Assembly (NCBI GenBank): GCA_937998355.1
Contig: CALLDI010000007.1
Coordinates: forward strand, 62,001 to 126,000
DNA length: 64,000 nucleotides
Direction: 5' to 3'
Origin: an uncultured Eggerthella sp.
Lineage (GTDB): Bacteria; Actinomycetota; Coriobacteriia; Coriobacteriales; Eggerthellaceae
The notes below the pieces were generated by a model that was not told where the DNA came from, ran no database searches, and was given only the letters and a program-made list of their open reading frames with translations. A program made the position numbers and the translations under genes. The stretch's first letter is position 1. Every line of letters starts with the position of its first letter. This document shows, one piece after another, positions 16,773-25,636 of the stretch.

Positions 16773-18275
16773 ATGAGCATCGTAGCCGCTTACGCCGTTC
16801 CCCACCCGCCGCTCATCGTTCCTGCGGTCGGCAAGGGGCAAGAGGCCACCATCCAAGCCACTATCGACGCCTACGAAGAGGTGGCGCGTCGCGTCGAGGG
16901 GCATCGTCCCGACACCATCATCGTCACGTCGCCACACGCGCCGCTGTTCTCCGATGGCTTCTTCATCTCGAACGCGGAACACGTGGTGGGCGGCCTCGAG
17001 ATGTTCGGCGCCGAGAACAGCGTGATCGAAGCCACGGGCGATCCCGACCTGGCCGAGCTGATCGCGAGCCTCGCCAACCAGGCGAACATCCCTATCGGCA
17101 TGGGGTCTTCCTACGATGGTCCGCTCGACCACGCCACTTACATCCCGCTCTACTTCCTGCGCGACTTCCTGCCCTACACCACCGTGGTGCGCGTCGGGCT
17201 CTCAGGGCTTTCAGGGCGCGACCATCGCATGATCGGCCGTTGCTTCGAGCTGGCTGCGAACATCCTTGAACGGCGCGTCGTACTGATCGCGAGCGGAGAC
17301 CTATCACACGTGCTCAAGGCCGACGGGCCCTATGGCTTCAATGCTGCTGGCCCTCAATTCGACCAGGCCATCACGTCCATCTTCAAGTCGGGCGCGCTCG
17401 ACGATCTGTACGCTTTCGACGACCTGTTCTGCGAAGAAGCCGCCGAATGCGGTTTGCGTTCCTTCCAGATCATGGCGGGCGCGCTGGCAGGATCCGATCA
17501 CACGAGTGAACTTCTGAGCTACGAAGGGCCGTTCGGCGTTGGCTACGCGGTCGCATGCTTCGAGGTGACCGGACAGAAGGACACGAAGGACGAGATGGAC
17601 GAAGAGGCAGCGCTCGCCCATGAAGTGGCACGGGATCGTGAGCCCGTGGAAGGCGAAACGGAAGCCGACCTGGTCGATGAGGATGCATCCTCGAACGTTC
17701 CGCAACCAGACGCCTCACCGTATACGGGCGGCAGCGAGGTCGATCCATTCGTCGCGCTCGCGCGTGCCAGCGTCGAGTATTTCGTCACCACTGAACGCCC
17801 GCTGCTCATGCCCGAAGGTCTCGCGCCCGAGCTGGCCGATGAACGGGCGGGCGTGTTCGTGTCGTTGCACGAACACGGCGACCTGCGTGGCTGCATCGGC
17901 ACCATCGCTCCCACGCGCGATTCGATCGCACAGGAGATCATCTCGAACGCCATCTCGGCCTGCAGCGCCGATCCGCGCTTCTATCCCGTGCAGAAGAACG
18001 AGCTGGACTACCTTTCCTATTCCGTCGACGTGCTATTCCCGCCCGAGGCGATCGATTCGCCCGCCGAGCTCGATCCGCAAGAATATGGCGTGATCGTATC
18101 GAAGGGCGACAAGCGCGGACTGCTGCTCCCGAATCTGGAAGGCATCGACACCGTCGATCAGCAGGTGGCCATCGCCAAGCAGAAGGCTGGCATCTCGCCT
18201 GCGGATGACGATGTCGAGCTCGAACGTTTCCGCGTCGTGCGCCATACGACCGGCGGCGAAGCGCGCGTCATGTGA
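16773..18275 (+). CDS. AmmeMemoRadiSam fusion: MEMO-like dioxygenase fold plus AMMECR1 domain
   Basis: 500 residues joining two domains usually called AmmeMemoRadiSam B and A. Residues 1 to about 270 are MEMO/class III extradiol dioxygenase-like, with candidate metal-site residues His11 and His55 (SPHAP) and GDLSHV. An acidic linker of about 50 residues follows. The AMMECR1 domain (about 320-500) has the invariant LRGCIG at 371-376. Human MEMO1 and AMMECR1 are homologues. The biochemical role in bacteria is not known. The stop overlaps the radical SAM gene (ATGTGATG), so the pair forms one unit. Confidence 0.93.
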   Translation: MSIVAAYAVPHPPLIVPAVGKGQEATIQATIDAYEEVARRVEGHRPDTIIVTSPHAPLFSDGFFISNAEHVVGGLEMFGAENSVIEATGDPDLAELIASLANQANIPIGMGSSYDGPLDHATYIPLYFLRDFLPYTTVVRVGLSGLSGRDHRMIGRCFELAANILERRVVLIASGDLSHVLKADGPYGFNAAGPQFDQAITSIFKSGALDDLYAFDDLFCEEAAECGLRSFQIMAGALAGSDHTSELLSYEGPFGVGYAVACFEVTGQKDTKDEMDEEAALAHEVARDREPVEGETEADLVDEDASSNVPQPDASPYTGGSEVDPFVALARASVEYFVTTERPLLMPEGLAPELADERAGVFVSLHEHGDLRGCIGTIAPTRDSIAQEIISNAISACSADPRFYPVQKNELDYLSYSVDVLFPPEAIDSPAELDPQEYGVIVSKGDKRGLLLPNLEGIDTVDQQVAIAKQKAGISPADDDVELERFRVVRHTTGGEARVM

Positions 18276-19162
18276 TGAACATGCCCGCGAATACGCTCGA
18301 AACGACCGATACCGATCGGCCAGCTACGGATCGCGCTACCTGCACGATCTGCCCGCACGCGTGCACGCTCTCGGAAGGGCAACGTGGCATCTGCCATGCG
18401 CGCATCGCGCGCGGTGGCGTCGTGGTCGACGAGAATTACGGACGCGTCACGTCACTCGCTCTCGATCCCATCGAGAAGAAACCGCTCGCGCGTTTCATGC
18501 CTGGTTCGAGCGTGCTTTCGATCGGGTCGTATGGCTGCAACATGCGCTGCGCTTTCTGTCAGAACGCCTCGATCGCACAAGCGTGCGCGGGAGATGTTCC
18601 CTGGAATGCGATAGAGCCCGATACCGTCGCGGACATGGCCACTGCCTTCGCCGTGCAAGGGAACGTAGGCGTGGCCTATACCTACAACGAGCCGCTGGTC
18701 GGCTTCGAGTTCGTGCGCGACTGTTCGCAAGCGGTGCACGAGCGCGGGCTGGTGAACGTGCTCGTATCGAATGGGCAGGTGAACGCAGGGCCGCTCGCGG
18801 AACTGCTGCCGCTCATCGACGCAGCGAACATCGACCTGAAGGGTTTCACGCCTGAAGTCTATCGCGCGCTCGGCGGCGATCTTGCCACCACGCTGCACAC
18901 TATCGAAGCATTCGCGACCGACCCGACCACGCATCTCGAGGTGACCACGCTCATCGTTCCCGGGCTGAACGATTCGCGCGAGCAGCTGGTCGAGGAGGCG
19001 AAATGGCTCGCTTCGCTCGACCGCGCCATTCCGCTGCATATCACGCGGTTCTTCCCGTGCTACCAGATGCTGAACGCCGAGCCGACGCCTGTCGAGACCA
19101 TTCACGCACTCGTCAATGCAGCGCGCGAGCATCTCGATTTTGTGTACCCCGGCAATTGCTAG
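18275..19162 (+). CDS. amrS: AmmeMemoRadiSam radical SAM enzyme AmrS
   Basis: 295 residues. An N-terminal Cys set (CTICPHAC, then C40) is followed by the radical SAM motif CNMRCAFC (Cys88, Cys92, Cys95). It is related to pyruvate-formate-lyase-activating enzymes but belongs to the AmmeMemoRadiSam system, whose substrate is unknown. The start could be GTG 18272, ATG 18275 or ATG 18281; I chose the ATG that overlaps the upstream stop. There is no good ribosome-binding site, which favours translational coupling. Confidence 0.9.
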   Translation: MNMPANTLETTDTDRPATDRATCTICPHACTLSEGQRGICHARIARGGVVVDENYGRVTSLALDPIEKKPLARFMPGSSVLSIGSYGCNMRCAFCQNASIAQACAGDVPWNAIEPDTVADMATAFAVQGNVGVAYTYNEPLVGFEFVRDCSQAVHERGLVNVLVSNGQVNAGPLAELLPLIDAANIDLKGFTPEVYRALGGDLATTLHTIEAFATDPTTHLEVTTLIVPGLNDSREQLVEEAKWLASLDRAIPLHITRFFPCYQMLNAEPTPVETIHALVNAAREHLDFVYPGNC

Positions 19163-19190
19163 TAAGATAGCCCTTGCAAGGAGGTGTCGC

Positions 19191-20024
19191 GTGTCGGAAT
19201 CAAAGCATAAGCCTGTCGTCGGGATCGTACCCACGAAGCTTCCCGAGCCGTATGACGACGGCATCAATCGCTATGCCTTGGCCATTCAGTCCGCCGGCGC
19301 GAAGCCGTACCTCCTGCCCGTCACCGACGACGTCGGCGCCTACGAGACCATCTTCCCGCACATGGACGGTTTCCTGCTGACCGGCGGCAAGGACATCGAT
19401 CCAGTGCGCTACGGCGACACCGAAGACGATCCGAGCGTGACCGATCACCTGCCAGGCCGCGAAGAGCTCGAGCACCTGATCCTGTGCTATAGCGATGAAT
19501 TCGACGTACCCATCATGGGCATCTGCCGCGGCATGCAGATGCTGAACATCTTCTACGGCGGCAGCTTGCATCTCGACCTAGCCACGCAGACGAAGCTGCA
19601 GACGAACTTCGCGAATCACTTCCAGACCACGCCGTTCTCCGAGCCGTCGCATCATGTCTCGCTCGATCCGCAGGGACGCCTCGCACGCATCTTGCAGACG
19701 CAGGATGCGCAGGTGAACTCCATGCATCATCAGGGGATCTTCGAACTTGCGCCCGAATTGCGCGCAGCTGCCTACGACGACCAGGGCCTGATCGAGGCGA
19801 TCGAGCATCCCGAAAAACCGTTCACCATCGGGGTGCAGTGGCATCCTGAATTCCTGGGCACGCGCAGCTCGATGAACCTGCTGTTCGAGCGGTTCGTCGA
19901 TGCGTGTCAGGAAGAGTCGGTGCACAAGAAAGAGAAGCGCGCTAACATCGCGATCGATCGCATCCACACCGGATTCGTGTGGCCGCAAGTCTCGTTCATC
20001 GATCGTCAACCGAAGATCCAGTAG
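19191..20024 (+). CDS. Gamma-glutamyl-GABA hydrolase-like class I amidotransferase (peptidase C26)
   Basis: 277 residues from the GTG at 19191, set by the strong AAGGAGGTG site five bases upstream. The nucleophile elbow GICRGMQ holds Cys112 and the catalytic His-x-Glu is in GVQWHPEF. It resembles PuuD and related hydrolases that cleave gamma-glutamyl amides. The first codons lie 28 bases past amrS. Unlike biosynthetic amidotransferases it is a free-standing hydrolase. The true substrate is not evident. Confidence 0.85.
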   Translation: MSESKHKPVVGIVPTKLPEPYDDGINRYALAIQSAGAKPYLLPVTDDVGAYETIFPHMDGFLLTGGKDIDPVRYGDTEDDPSVTDHLPGREELEHLILCYSDEFDVPIMGICRGMQMLNIFYGGSLHLDLATQTKLQTNFANHFQTTPFSEPSHHVSLDPQGRLARILQTQDAQVNSMHHQGIFELAPELRAAAYDDQGLIEAIEHPEKPFTIGVQWHPEFLGTRSSMNLLFERFVDACQEESVHKKEKRANIAIDRIHTGFVWPQVSFIDRQPKIQ

Positions 20025-20303
20025 TCTTATCGAGCGACCTCTTTCGTCATCGAACGCGATTCGAGCAGTCGAACACCCTAAATCCTCATTCCTGCAAATT
20101 ATTTTCGCTTTCAACGCAAAAAAGCGGCGTAAAAGCCCGGCGGTTCATCAACCACCATCCAACACAAAAAATCGACCAGGCACTTTTGCCTAACGCGACC
20201 GTCGATTCGCGGATCATCTTCATAAAACCGAAAAATATTTTCAGAAATCCGAAACTAGCCTGCACAAGATGCGCCAACGTGAATTCAAGAGCAAACGTAC
20301 GGC

Positions 20304-20339
20304 TTAGATTCTAAAACACGATTTAGATTCTAGAATCTA
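20304..20339. repeat. Palindrome TAGATTCTAGAATCTA with a direct repeat of its half
   Basis: TTAGATTCTA occurs at 20304-20313 and 20323-20332, exactly 19 bases apart, and the second copy is part of a perfect 16-base palindrome at 20324-20339. This looks like an operator for a dimeric regulator, yet no gene starts nearby: the 20025-20404 gap lies between the convergent hydrolase and niaR 3' ends. The rest of the gap is A/T-rich with no gene or clear terminator. Confidence 0.55.
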
Positions 20340-20404
20340 CTGGAGTTTTAGGGCCTGTTAGAAAAGCTCGCATTCCCGGTCGAAAGGCTCGACGAAGAAA
20401 TCTG

Positions 20405-20944
20405 CTAAAAATGCTCGCGTTCGTAGGCAGTGAGTTCGGCGAGGAAGCCTGCTTCGGCGAGCGCCGCTTCAAGTTCGTCGAGCACCTCTTCGGAATCCGC
20501 GCTCACTTCATGGAAATGGTAGCCTGACGTGATGTTCATGAGCGGGGTCGATGCACCGCTGGCAAGTTCATCGAGAAAACGCGCGACATCGCGGCGATTA
20601 CTGAACCCAAGGTCAGCCGACAAGCGCCCATAGGTTCGGTGGTTCACGATCACGTTCTCCACCGTGCATCCGTGGTCGACCATGAGGTTCAATTCGTCGC
20701 CCGTCTGTTCGATGGTGTGGTGCACTTTGAACAGGCGCTTCGGGCGATCGTCGACCGCGCCGACCACGTAGCCGCGATTCGTCGCCATGATATCTGCGCC
20801 CGCTTCGCGCAAGAGCGCGATATCTTGCACGACCACCTGACGAGAAACGCCCAGCTGCTTGCCAAGAGCAGCACCAGAAAGCGGCCTTGCGCTCTTGCCC
20901 AAGATGTTCATGATCTCTGCTCTGCGTTCCTGTCCGGTCAACAT
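20405..20944 (-). CDS. niaR: NiaR-type repressor of NAD synthesis (HTH plus 3H domain)
   Basis: 179 residues. The N-terminal winged HTH (PLSGAALGKQLGVSRQVVVQ then DIALLREAGADI) is followed by a 3H domain with its three conserved His: KVHHTIEQ, VNHRTYGRL and SGYHFHEV. Such proteins bind nicotinic acid and repress nad genes. It is the last gene of the nadA-nadB-nadC-niaR run, as in Bacillus where the regulator adjoins nadBCA. A gap of 76 bases separates it from nadC. Confidence 0.93.
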   Translation of the reverse strand: MLTGQERRAEIMNILGKSARPLSGAALGKQLGVSRQVVVQDIALLREAGADIMATNRGYVVGAVDDRPKRLFKVHHTIEQTGDELNLMVDHGCTVENVIVNHRTYGRLSADLGFSNRRDVARFLDELASGASTPLMNITSGYHFHEVSADSEEVLDELEAALAEAGFLAELTAYEREHF

Positions 20945-21020
20945 GCCTCCTCGTTCAACAGGCGCTCTGGTTCGCCCAGGTGCGGTCGGTCTTGGCTCGC
21001 GCCATCGAATACGACGAATG

Positions 21021-21875
21021 CTACGCTTCGATGCGCAGGTTCTTCATGCTCAAGTCGAGGATACCAGCTGAATGGGTGAGCGCGCCACTCGAAACGAAAT
21101 CAACTCCCAAATCGACGAGCTTCGCCACATTCTCTGCCGTGATGTTGCCCGAGCATTCCGTGAGCGCCCTGTCGCCGATGAGCGCAATCGCCTCGCGCAT
21201 GGTGTCGTGATCCATGTTATCCAGCATGATGATATCGGCGCCCGCCTCGAGCGCTTGGGTTACCATCTCGAGGTCTTCGGTCTCCACTTCGATCATGGAG
21301 GTGAACGACGCGGTCGCGCGCGCTGCCTCGACCGCAGGGATGATGCCTCCTGCAGCAGCGATATGGTTATCCTTGAGCATCACGCTCTCCGAGAGATTGT
21401 AGCGGTGGTTCACGCCACCGCCGATGCGCACCGCATCCTTCTCGAAGATGCGCATGCCGGGCGTGGTCTTGCGCGTGTCGACCAGCGTGGTCTTGCTGCC
21501 CGCCAGCAGGTCGACGATCTGGCGCGTGTAGGTGGCGATGCCGCTCATCCGCTGCAGATAGTTGAGCGCCGTTCGCTCCGCCGCCAGCAGCACATACGCG
21601 CTTCCTGAGATGCGTGCGAGCAGCTGACCTGCTTCGATGCGTTCACCGTCGTTCACGAAGCGTTCGGTCGTGACAGCGGGGTCGAGGATGTGGAACGTGT
21701 GCTCGAACACGTCGAGACCCGCGATCACACCCTCTTGCTTCGCGATCAGATCGACCGTCGCTTGGGCACTTTCGGGAACCACGGCTGCGGCCGAGACGTC
21801 GCCGTGATTCAGATCCTCTTCGAGCGCCTGACGAATGTGGCGATCAGCGATGAGCGTGAGCGATGCAAGATCCAT
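21021..21875 (-). CDS. nadC: Nicotinate-nucleotide pyrophosphorylase NadC
   Basis: 284 residues. Converts quinolinate and PRPP to nicotinate mononucleotide. The N-terminal segment with LNHGDVSA, the TRKTTPGMR phosphate-binding stretch, GGGVNHRYNL, and the barrel motifs EVETEDL and IMLDNM are all typical. The length is usual. It lies 55 bases downstream of nadB. Confidence 0.96.
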   Translation of the reverse strand: MDLASLTLIADRHIRQALEEDLNHGDVSAAAVVPESAQATVDLIAKQEGVIAGLDVFEHTFHILDPAVTTERFVNDGERIEAGQLLARISGSAYVLLAAERTALNYLQRMSGIATYTRQIVDLLAGSKTTLVDTRKTTPGMRIFEKDAVRIGGGVNHRYNLSESVMLKDNHIAAAGGIIPAVEAARATASFTSMIEVETEDLEMVTQALEAGADIIMLDNMDHDTMREAIALIGDRALTECSGNITAENVAKLVDLGVDFVSSGALTHSAGILDLSMKNLRIEA

Positions 21876-21930
21876 GTCGTTCCTTCGTTTCGTTCGTTCT
21901 CTTCTTGGCGCATCAAACGTTGCGCCTGCA

Positions 21931-23142
21931 TCAGTTCGCGCTCGTCACGTATGCGAGCGACTCGATGCGCGCCTGTTCTGCTGCGATCTTTTGCGCTGCG
22001 CGCTTTGCGAACACCAGCGTTTCGAGCAGGCTATTGCTGGCAAGACGATTCGCCCCATGCACACCATTGCAGCTCGTCTCCCCTACTGCGAACAGGCGAT
22101 CCATCGTGGTCTGCGAATCGCTGTCCACATGAACGCCACCCATGAAGTAATGCTGCGCGGGCACCACGGGGATCGGCTCGGTCGTGATGTCGTAGCCTTC
22201 CTCCAAGCAGGTACGATAGATGCTCGGAAAATGATGATGGATGGTCTCGGGCGCGATGTTCTCGAACGAAAGCCACACATGCTCGCTGCCCTCTGCCGCC
22301 ATCTGCGCATGAATCGCCTTCGAGACCACATCGCGCGGCTGGAGCTCGTCGGTGAAACGCTGGCCCTGCGCATCGAGCAGGATCGCGCCTTCACCACGCG
22401 CGGATTCCGAGATGAGGAATGCACGACCAGGCCTTCCCGTGTAGAGGCTGGTCGGATGGATCTGCACGTAATCCATGTTCTCCAGCTCCACGCCGTGCGC
22501 CGCTGCGATGCGGCATGCATCGCCCGTGAGCGCTGGATAGTTCGTCGAATGCTCGTAGAGACCGCCGATCCCGCCGGTCGCCATGACCGTGAAACCGGCA
22601 CGAATGCGATAGGTCTCACCTGCCGGATCCTGCGCGATGATGCCCGCGCATTCGCCTTCGCGCTCGACAATGTCGATCATCGTCGTTCGCTCGCGGATCG
22701 TGATATTGGGTCGTTGGAGCACCGCTCGCAAAAGCGAGGTGGTGATCTCTTTACCCGTGGTGTCCTCGTGAAAGCAGATGCGCGGACGCGAATGCGCCGC
22801 CTCGCGCGTATAGGCCAGCTCGCCCGTTTCAGTGCGCGCGAAATCGACCCCGTAGGCGATCAGATCGTTTATGACCGCGCGGCTTGAGGTGATCATGATG
22901 TCCACGCTCTCGCGCCGGTTCTCCCCGTGGCCCGCGCGCAGCGTGTCCTCGAAGAACGACGCATAATCGTCTTCATCGTGGAGCACGCAGATGCCGCCTT
23001 GGGCGAGCATCGAATCGCATTCCTCTACACTCGTCTTCGCGATCATCAGGATGTTCAGATCGGCAGGCAGGTTGAGCGCGGTATAAAGGCCGCCTGCTCC
23101 GCAGCCTGCGATGACCACGTCGTACGTTTCTTCCTTCGTCAT
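21931..23142 (-). CDS. nadB: L-aspartate oxidase NadB, short form
   Basis: 403 residues. Oxidises aspartate to iminoaspartate. The FAD motif GCGAGGLYTALN is near residue 13; the active-site segments SMLAQGGI, a conserved HSRPRI and HYFMGGVHVD are present. The typical enzyme is about 530 residues; this one ends soon after GVHGANRLASNSLLE and lacks the C-terminal helical domain, as do several clostridial homologues. It probably uses fumarate as acceptor in an anaerobe, which is inference. It sits between nadA and nadC. Confidence 0.92.
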   Translation of the reverse strand: MTKEETYDVVIAGCGAGGLYTALNLPADLNILMIAKTSVEECDSMLAQGGICVLHDEDDYASFFEDTLRAGHGENRRESVDIMITSSRAVINDLIAYGVDFARTETGELAYTREAAHSRPRICFHEDTTGKEITTSLLRAVLQRPNITIRERTTMIDIVEREGECAGIIAQDPAGETYRIRAGFTVMATGGIGGLYEHSTNYPALTGDACRIAAAHGVELENMDYVQIHPTSLYTGRPGRAFLISESARGEGAILLDAQGQRFTDELQPRDVVSKAIHAQMAAEGSEHVWLSFENIAPETIHHHFPSIYRTCLEEGYDITTEPIPVVPAQHYFMGGVHVDSDSQTTMDRLFAVGETSCNGVHGANRLASNSLLETLVFAKRAAQKIAAEQARIESLAYVTSAN

Positions 23143-23165
23143 GATGTTCAGTCCTCTCGAGGGTG

Positions 23166-24155
23166 CTACGCGGAAAGCTCGAGCATGCGCGTGAGCGTCT
23201 CTCGCGCAGCTGCAGCATGCGTCGCATCCACCTCAACCGCCTCGTTCGGATCCGATAGCGCTTCGACGATCGACTCGAGCGTGATGGAGGTCATATCTTC
23301 GCAATGTGGCGTGGTCGCCGGAAAATGCAGGTGCTTGGAGCGCGTATTCGGCTTCGCGTCCGACCCTGCGCCTTGCAGCCCATCTTGTTGTGCCGTCAAT
23401 CGTTTCTCGATCTCGTGCGCAACGCCGACCACGGTACAGATGATGTAATCGGTCTCGTCACCCGAGACCACACGATCGATGATGCCCGCAGTCGAGCCCA
23501 GGTGATCGGCGAGCTCGCAGACCTGCGCGTTGCATTCAGGATGAGCGAGCACGGGAGCTGCAGGGTATTCCGCCTTCAGCGCTCGCACTTCATCGGGAGA
23601 AATATCCTGATGGATAGGGCAAAATCCGTCGTTGAAGATGAACTGCTTCTCGGGAACGAGCGATGCGATATAGCGACCCAAATTCTGATCGGGGATGAAC
23701 AGGATGTTCTTCTGCGGGAGGTTCTGGCAGATCTTCAGCGCGTTCGACGAAGTGACGCACACGTCCGACCAGGACTTGATCTCAGCCGTGGAATTGACAT
23801 AGCACACGACCGCGAGATCGTCATATTCCTGGCGGGCACGATCGACGACCTCTTTGGAAACCATGTGAGCCATCGGGCAATCCGCCTGCGGGTTCGGCAG
23901 GATGACCGTCTTTTCGGGACTCAAGAGCTTGGCGCTCTCCCCCATGAACTGCACGCCCGCGAACACGATCGTCTCGTTGTCGAGATTCGCCGCGAGCTTG
24001 CTCAGGTTGTACGAATCTCCCGTGTAGTCGGCCACATCCTGAACATCGTCGTTGACGTAGAAATGCGCCAGGATCACCGCATCACGTTCAGCTTTGAGCG
24101 CCTCGATGCGCGCGACCAATTCTTCTTTTGTCTGCAAAGCAGTCATCCCCTTCAT
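23166..24155 (-). CDS. nadA: Quinolinate synthase NadA
   Basis: 329 residues counted from the ATG at 24155. Condenses iminoaspartate with dihydroxyacetone phosphate. The three [4Fe-4S] cysteines appear in CYVNSTAEIKSW, VCVTSSNA and HPECNAQVC. The frame is open for another 58 codons upstream, but that part has no NadA-like sequence and crosses the operator repeats. The ATG at 24146 is the alternative, with AAGGGG very close to it. A variable C-terminal insert with Lys/His separates the last two helices. First gene of the nad operon. Confidence 0.93.
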   Translation of the reverse strand: MKGMTALQTKEELVARIEALKAERDAVILAHFYVNDDVQDVADYTGDSYNLSKLAANLDNETIVFAGVQFMGESAKLLSPEKTVILPNPQADCPMAHMVSKEVVDRARQEYDDLAVVCYVNSTAEIKSWSDVCVTSSNALKICQNLPQKNILFIPDQNLGRYIASLVPEKQFIFNDGFCPIHQDISPDEVRALKAEYPAAPVLAHPECNAQVCELADHLGSTAGIIDRVVSGDETDYIICTVVGVAHEIEKRLTAQQDGLQGAGSDAKPNTRSKHLHFPATTPHCEDMTSITLESIVEALSDPNEAVEVDATHAAAARETLTRMLELSA

Positions 24156-24174
24156 ACCGTGTGGCAAGTATGGC

Positions 24175-24204
24175 AGATGTGAAGACAGGTGACAAGACAG
24201 TAAG
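24175..24204 (-). promoter_or_regulatory. Candidate NiaR operator upstream of nadA
   Basis: On the minus strand CTGTCTTGTCAC and CTGTCTTCACAT stand as two 12-base direct repeats ending about 20 bases before the nadA start. CTGTCTTG-type half-sites resemble, from memory, the NiaR sites of Firmicutes nad operons. The regulator is encoded in the same operon. Confidence 0.6.
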
Positions 24205-24260
24205 ATGAATCGATCATGCGTCGAATCATTCATGCATGAATATGTGCCGAGGTCAGTTGA

Positions 24261-24414
24261 CTGAACAGGCGCCGACGGGCATAAGATGCGAAGCCCACCC
24301 GCTTCCCTGTTCGCGCCTTCGGCGCTCATGCGGTCGCTGCTCTGTATACCTATTAAAGAGAAATTAGTGTCAGAGAGTGGTTTCGCTATCTTATGCCCGT
24401 CGGCGCCTGTTCAG
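24261..24414. repeat. Family B inverted-repeat element, copy B1
   Basis: Perfect 27-base arms at 24261-24287 and 24388-24414 (starting CTGAACAGGCGCCGACGG). The core holds ACCCGCTTCCCTGTTCGCG, a CGCCTTCGGCG hairpin and TCATGCGGTCGCTGCTCT, then a diverged A/T-rich loop. It lies between two minus-strand genes, six bases from the yeiH stop. It has no coding potential. Confidence 0.8.
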
Positions 24415-24420
24415 CCAGCG

Positions 24421-25524
24421 TTACCAAATGCCCAAAAGGTATTGCATGCCCAGACTCACCAGCGCGATGGCGATGCAGCAACACAGTCCGAGCAGGATCG
24501 GCTTGCCGCCCGACCTCACCAGCTTCACCAGGTCGGTGTTCAAGCCGATCGCCACCATGGCCATGGTGATGAAGAATTTGGAGAGCGTCTTCAGCGGTTC
24601 GAACGCGCTCGCTTCCACCCCGCACGAAAGCGCGATGGTGGTGATGAGCGATGCGACCAGGAACCACAAGATGAACAGCGGAAACGCGCGACGAAGGCTG
24701 AAACCGTCGTTATGAAGCTCGGCTGCTTCTTCCTCGGCCTTCGCGCCGATGCCCTCGAGCAACGCTGGATTTGCCGCATGCTGCTTCTGGTGCGCCTTTG
24801 CCTTACGCGCCACCCACAGCGCCAGCACGAACGTGATCGGGATGATGGCCAGCGTTCGCGTCAGCTTCACGATCGTCGCTTGATCGAGCGTATTCGCACC
24901 CGGATGCATGCCATCCCACGCTGCCGCTGCCGCCGTGACCGAAGAGGTGTCGTTGATGGCCGTGCCCGCGAAGAGCGCAAAACCTTCGTTGGAGAGCCCG
25001 AGCAAACCGCCGAGCGTCGGGAAGACCAGCGCCGCGATGACGTTGAACAGAAAGATGACCGAGACAGCCTGCGCGACCTCTTCATCGTGCGCTTTGATGA
25101 CCGGCGCCGTGGCTGCGATGGCCGAACCGCCGCAGATGGACGACCCGACGCCCACCAACGTCGCGATGCGCTCGGGAATATGGAGCGCCTTGCACAGCAC
25201 GAACGCCACGATGAGCGCGATGGCGATCGTGGAGATGATGACCGGCAACGACTGCGCGCCGACACGCACCACTTCCGCAAGGTTCAAGCCGAACCCGAGC
25301 AAGATGACCGCGTACTGCAGGATCTTCTTCGAGGTGAAGGTGATGCCTTGGCTCGTGCGGTCGCGACGCTTCCACACGAGCGCGATGGCCATGCCCGCCA
25401 AGATGCCGAATACCGGGCCACCGACCAGCGGAAACGCCTGCCCTAAAAACCAACATCCCAGCGCGATCGCGGCGCAGACCGCGATGCCTGGGACGTAGAG
25501 CTTGCATTTCGTGAACAACAACAT
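24421..25524 (-). CDS. YeiH-family putative sulfate exporter (UPF0324)
   Basis: 367 residues with about ten hydrophobic segments. Family landmarks include ILQYAVILLGFGLNL, GVGSSICGGSAIAATAPVI and GTAINDTSSVTAAAAAW. YeiH-type proteins are annotated as sulfate or sulfonate exporters on limited evidence. A cytoplasmic loop near residue 240 is rich in Lys, Ala and Glu. It is not clearly co-transcribed with nadA because B1 lies between them. Confidence 0.88.
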   Translation of the reverse strand: MLLFTKCKLYVPGIAVCAAIALGCWFLGQAFPLVGGPVFGILAGMAIALVWKRRDRTSQGITFTSKKILQYAVILLGFGLNLAEVVRVGAQSLPVIISTIAIALIVAFVLCKALHIPERIATLVGVGSSICGGSAIAATAPVIKAHDEEVAQAVSVIFLFNVIAALVFPTLGGLLGLSNEGFALFAGTAINDTSSVTAAAAAWDGMHPGANTLDQATIVKLTRTLAIIPITFVLALWVARKAKAHQKQHAANPALLEGIGAKAEEEAAELHNDGFSLRRAFPLFILWFLVASLITTIALSCGVEASAFEPLKTLSKFFITMAMVAIGLNTDLVKLVRSGGKPILLGLCCCIAIALVSLGMQYLLGIW

Positions 25525-25555
25525 GACCCGAATAGTTTACCACCTCAGAAAACAT

Positions 25556-25613
25556 GAGCCTTGGCTTCGGTTCGTGAGGTTGCGACCACCCCATCGAACC
25601 AATGCCAAGGCTC
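25556..25613. repeat. Inverted repeat downstream of ddh
   Basis: GAGCCTTGGC and GCCAAGGCTC arms enclose a nested GGTTCG/CGAACC pair. The arms are 10 bases, with no T-tract. It may terminate ddh, or be a shorter relative of the IR elements, but it shares no core with families A-C. Confidence 0.5.
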
Positions 25614-25636
25614 GAGCGTTTCAGCCTTTGTTCGTC

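Noticed and set aside
20025..20404. Small open frames between the hydrolase gene and niaR
   Set aside because: A/T-rich, unlike the coding composition of the genome, and without ribosome-binding sites.
23166..24329. Longer nadA start at 24329
   Set aside because: The extra 58 residues run through the operator repeats and the left arm of B1 and have no NadA-like sequence.
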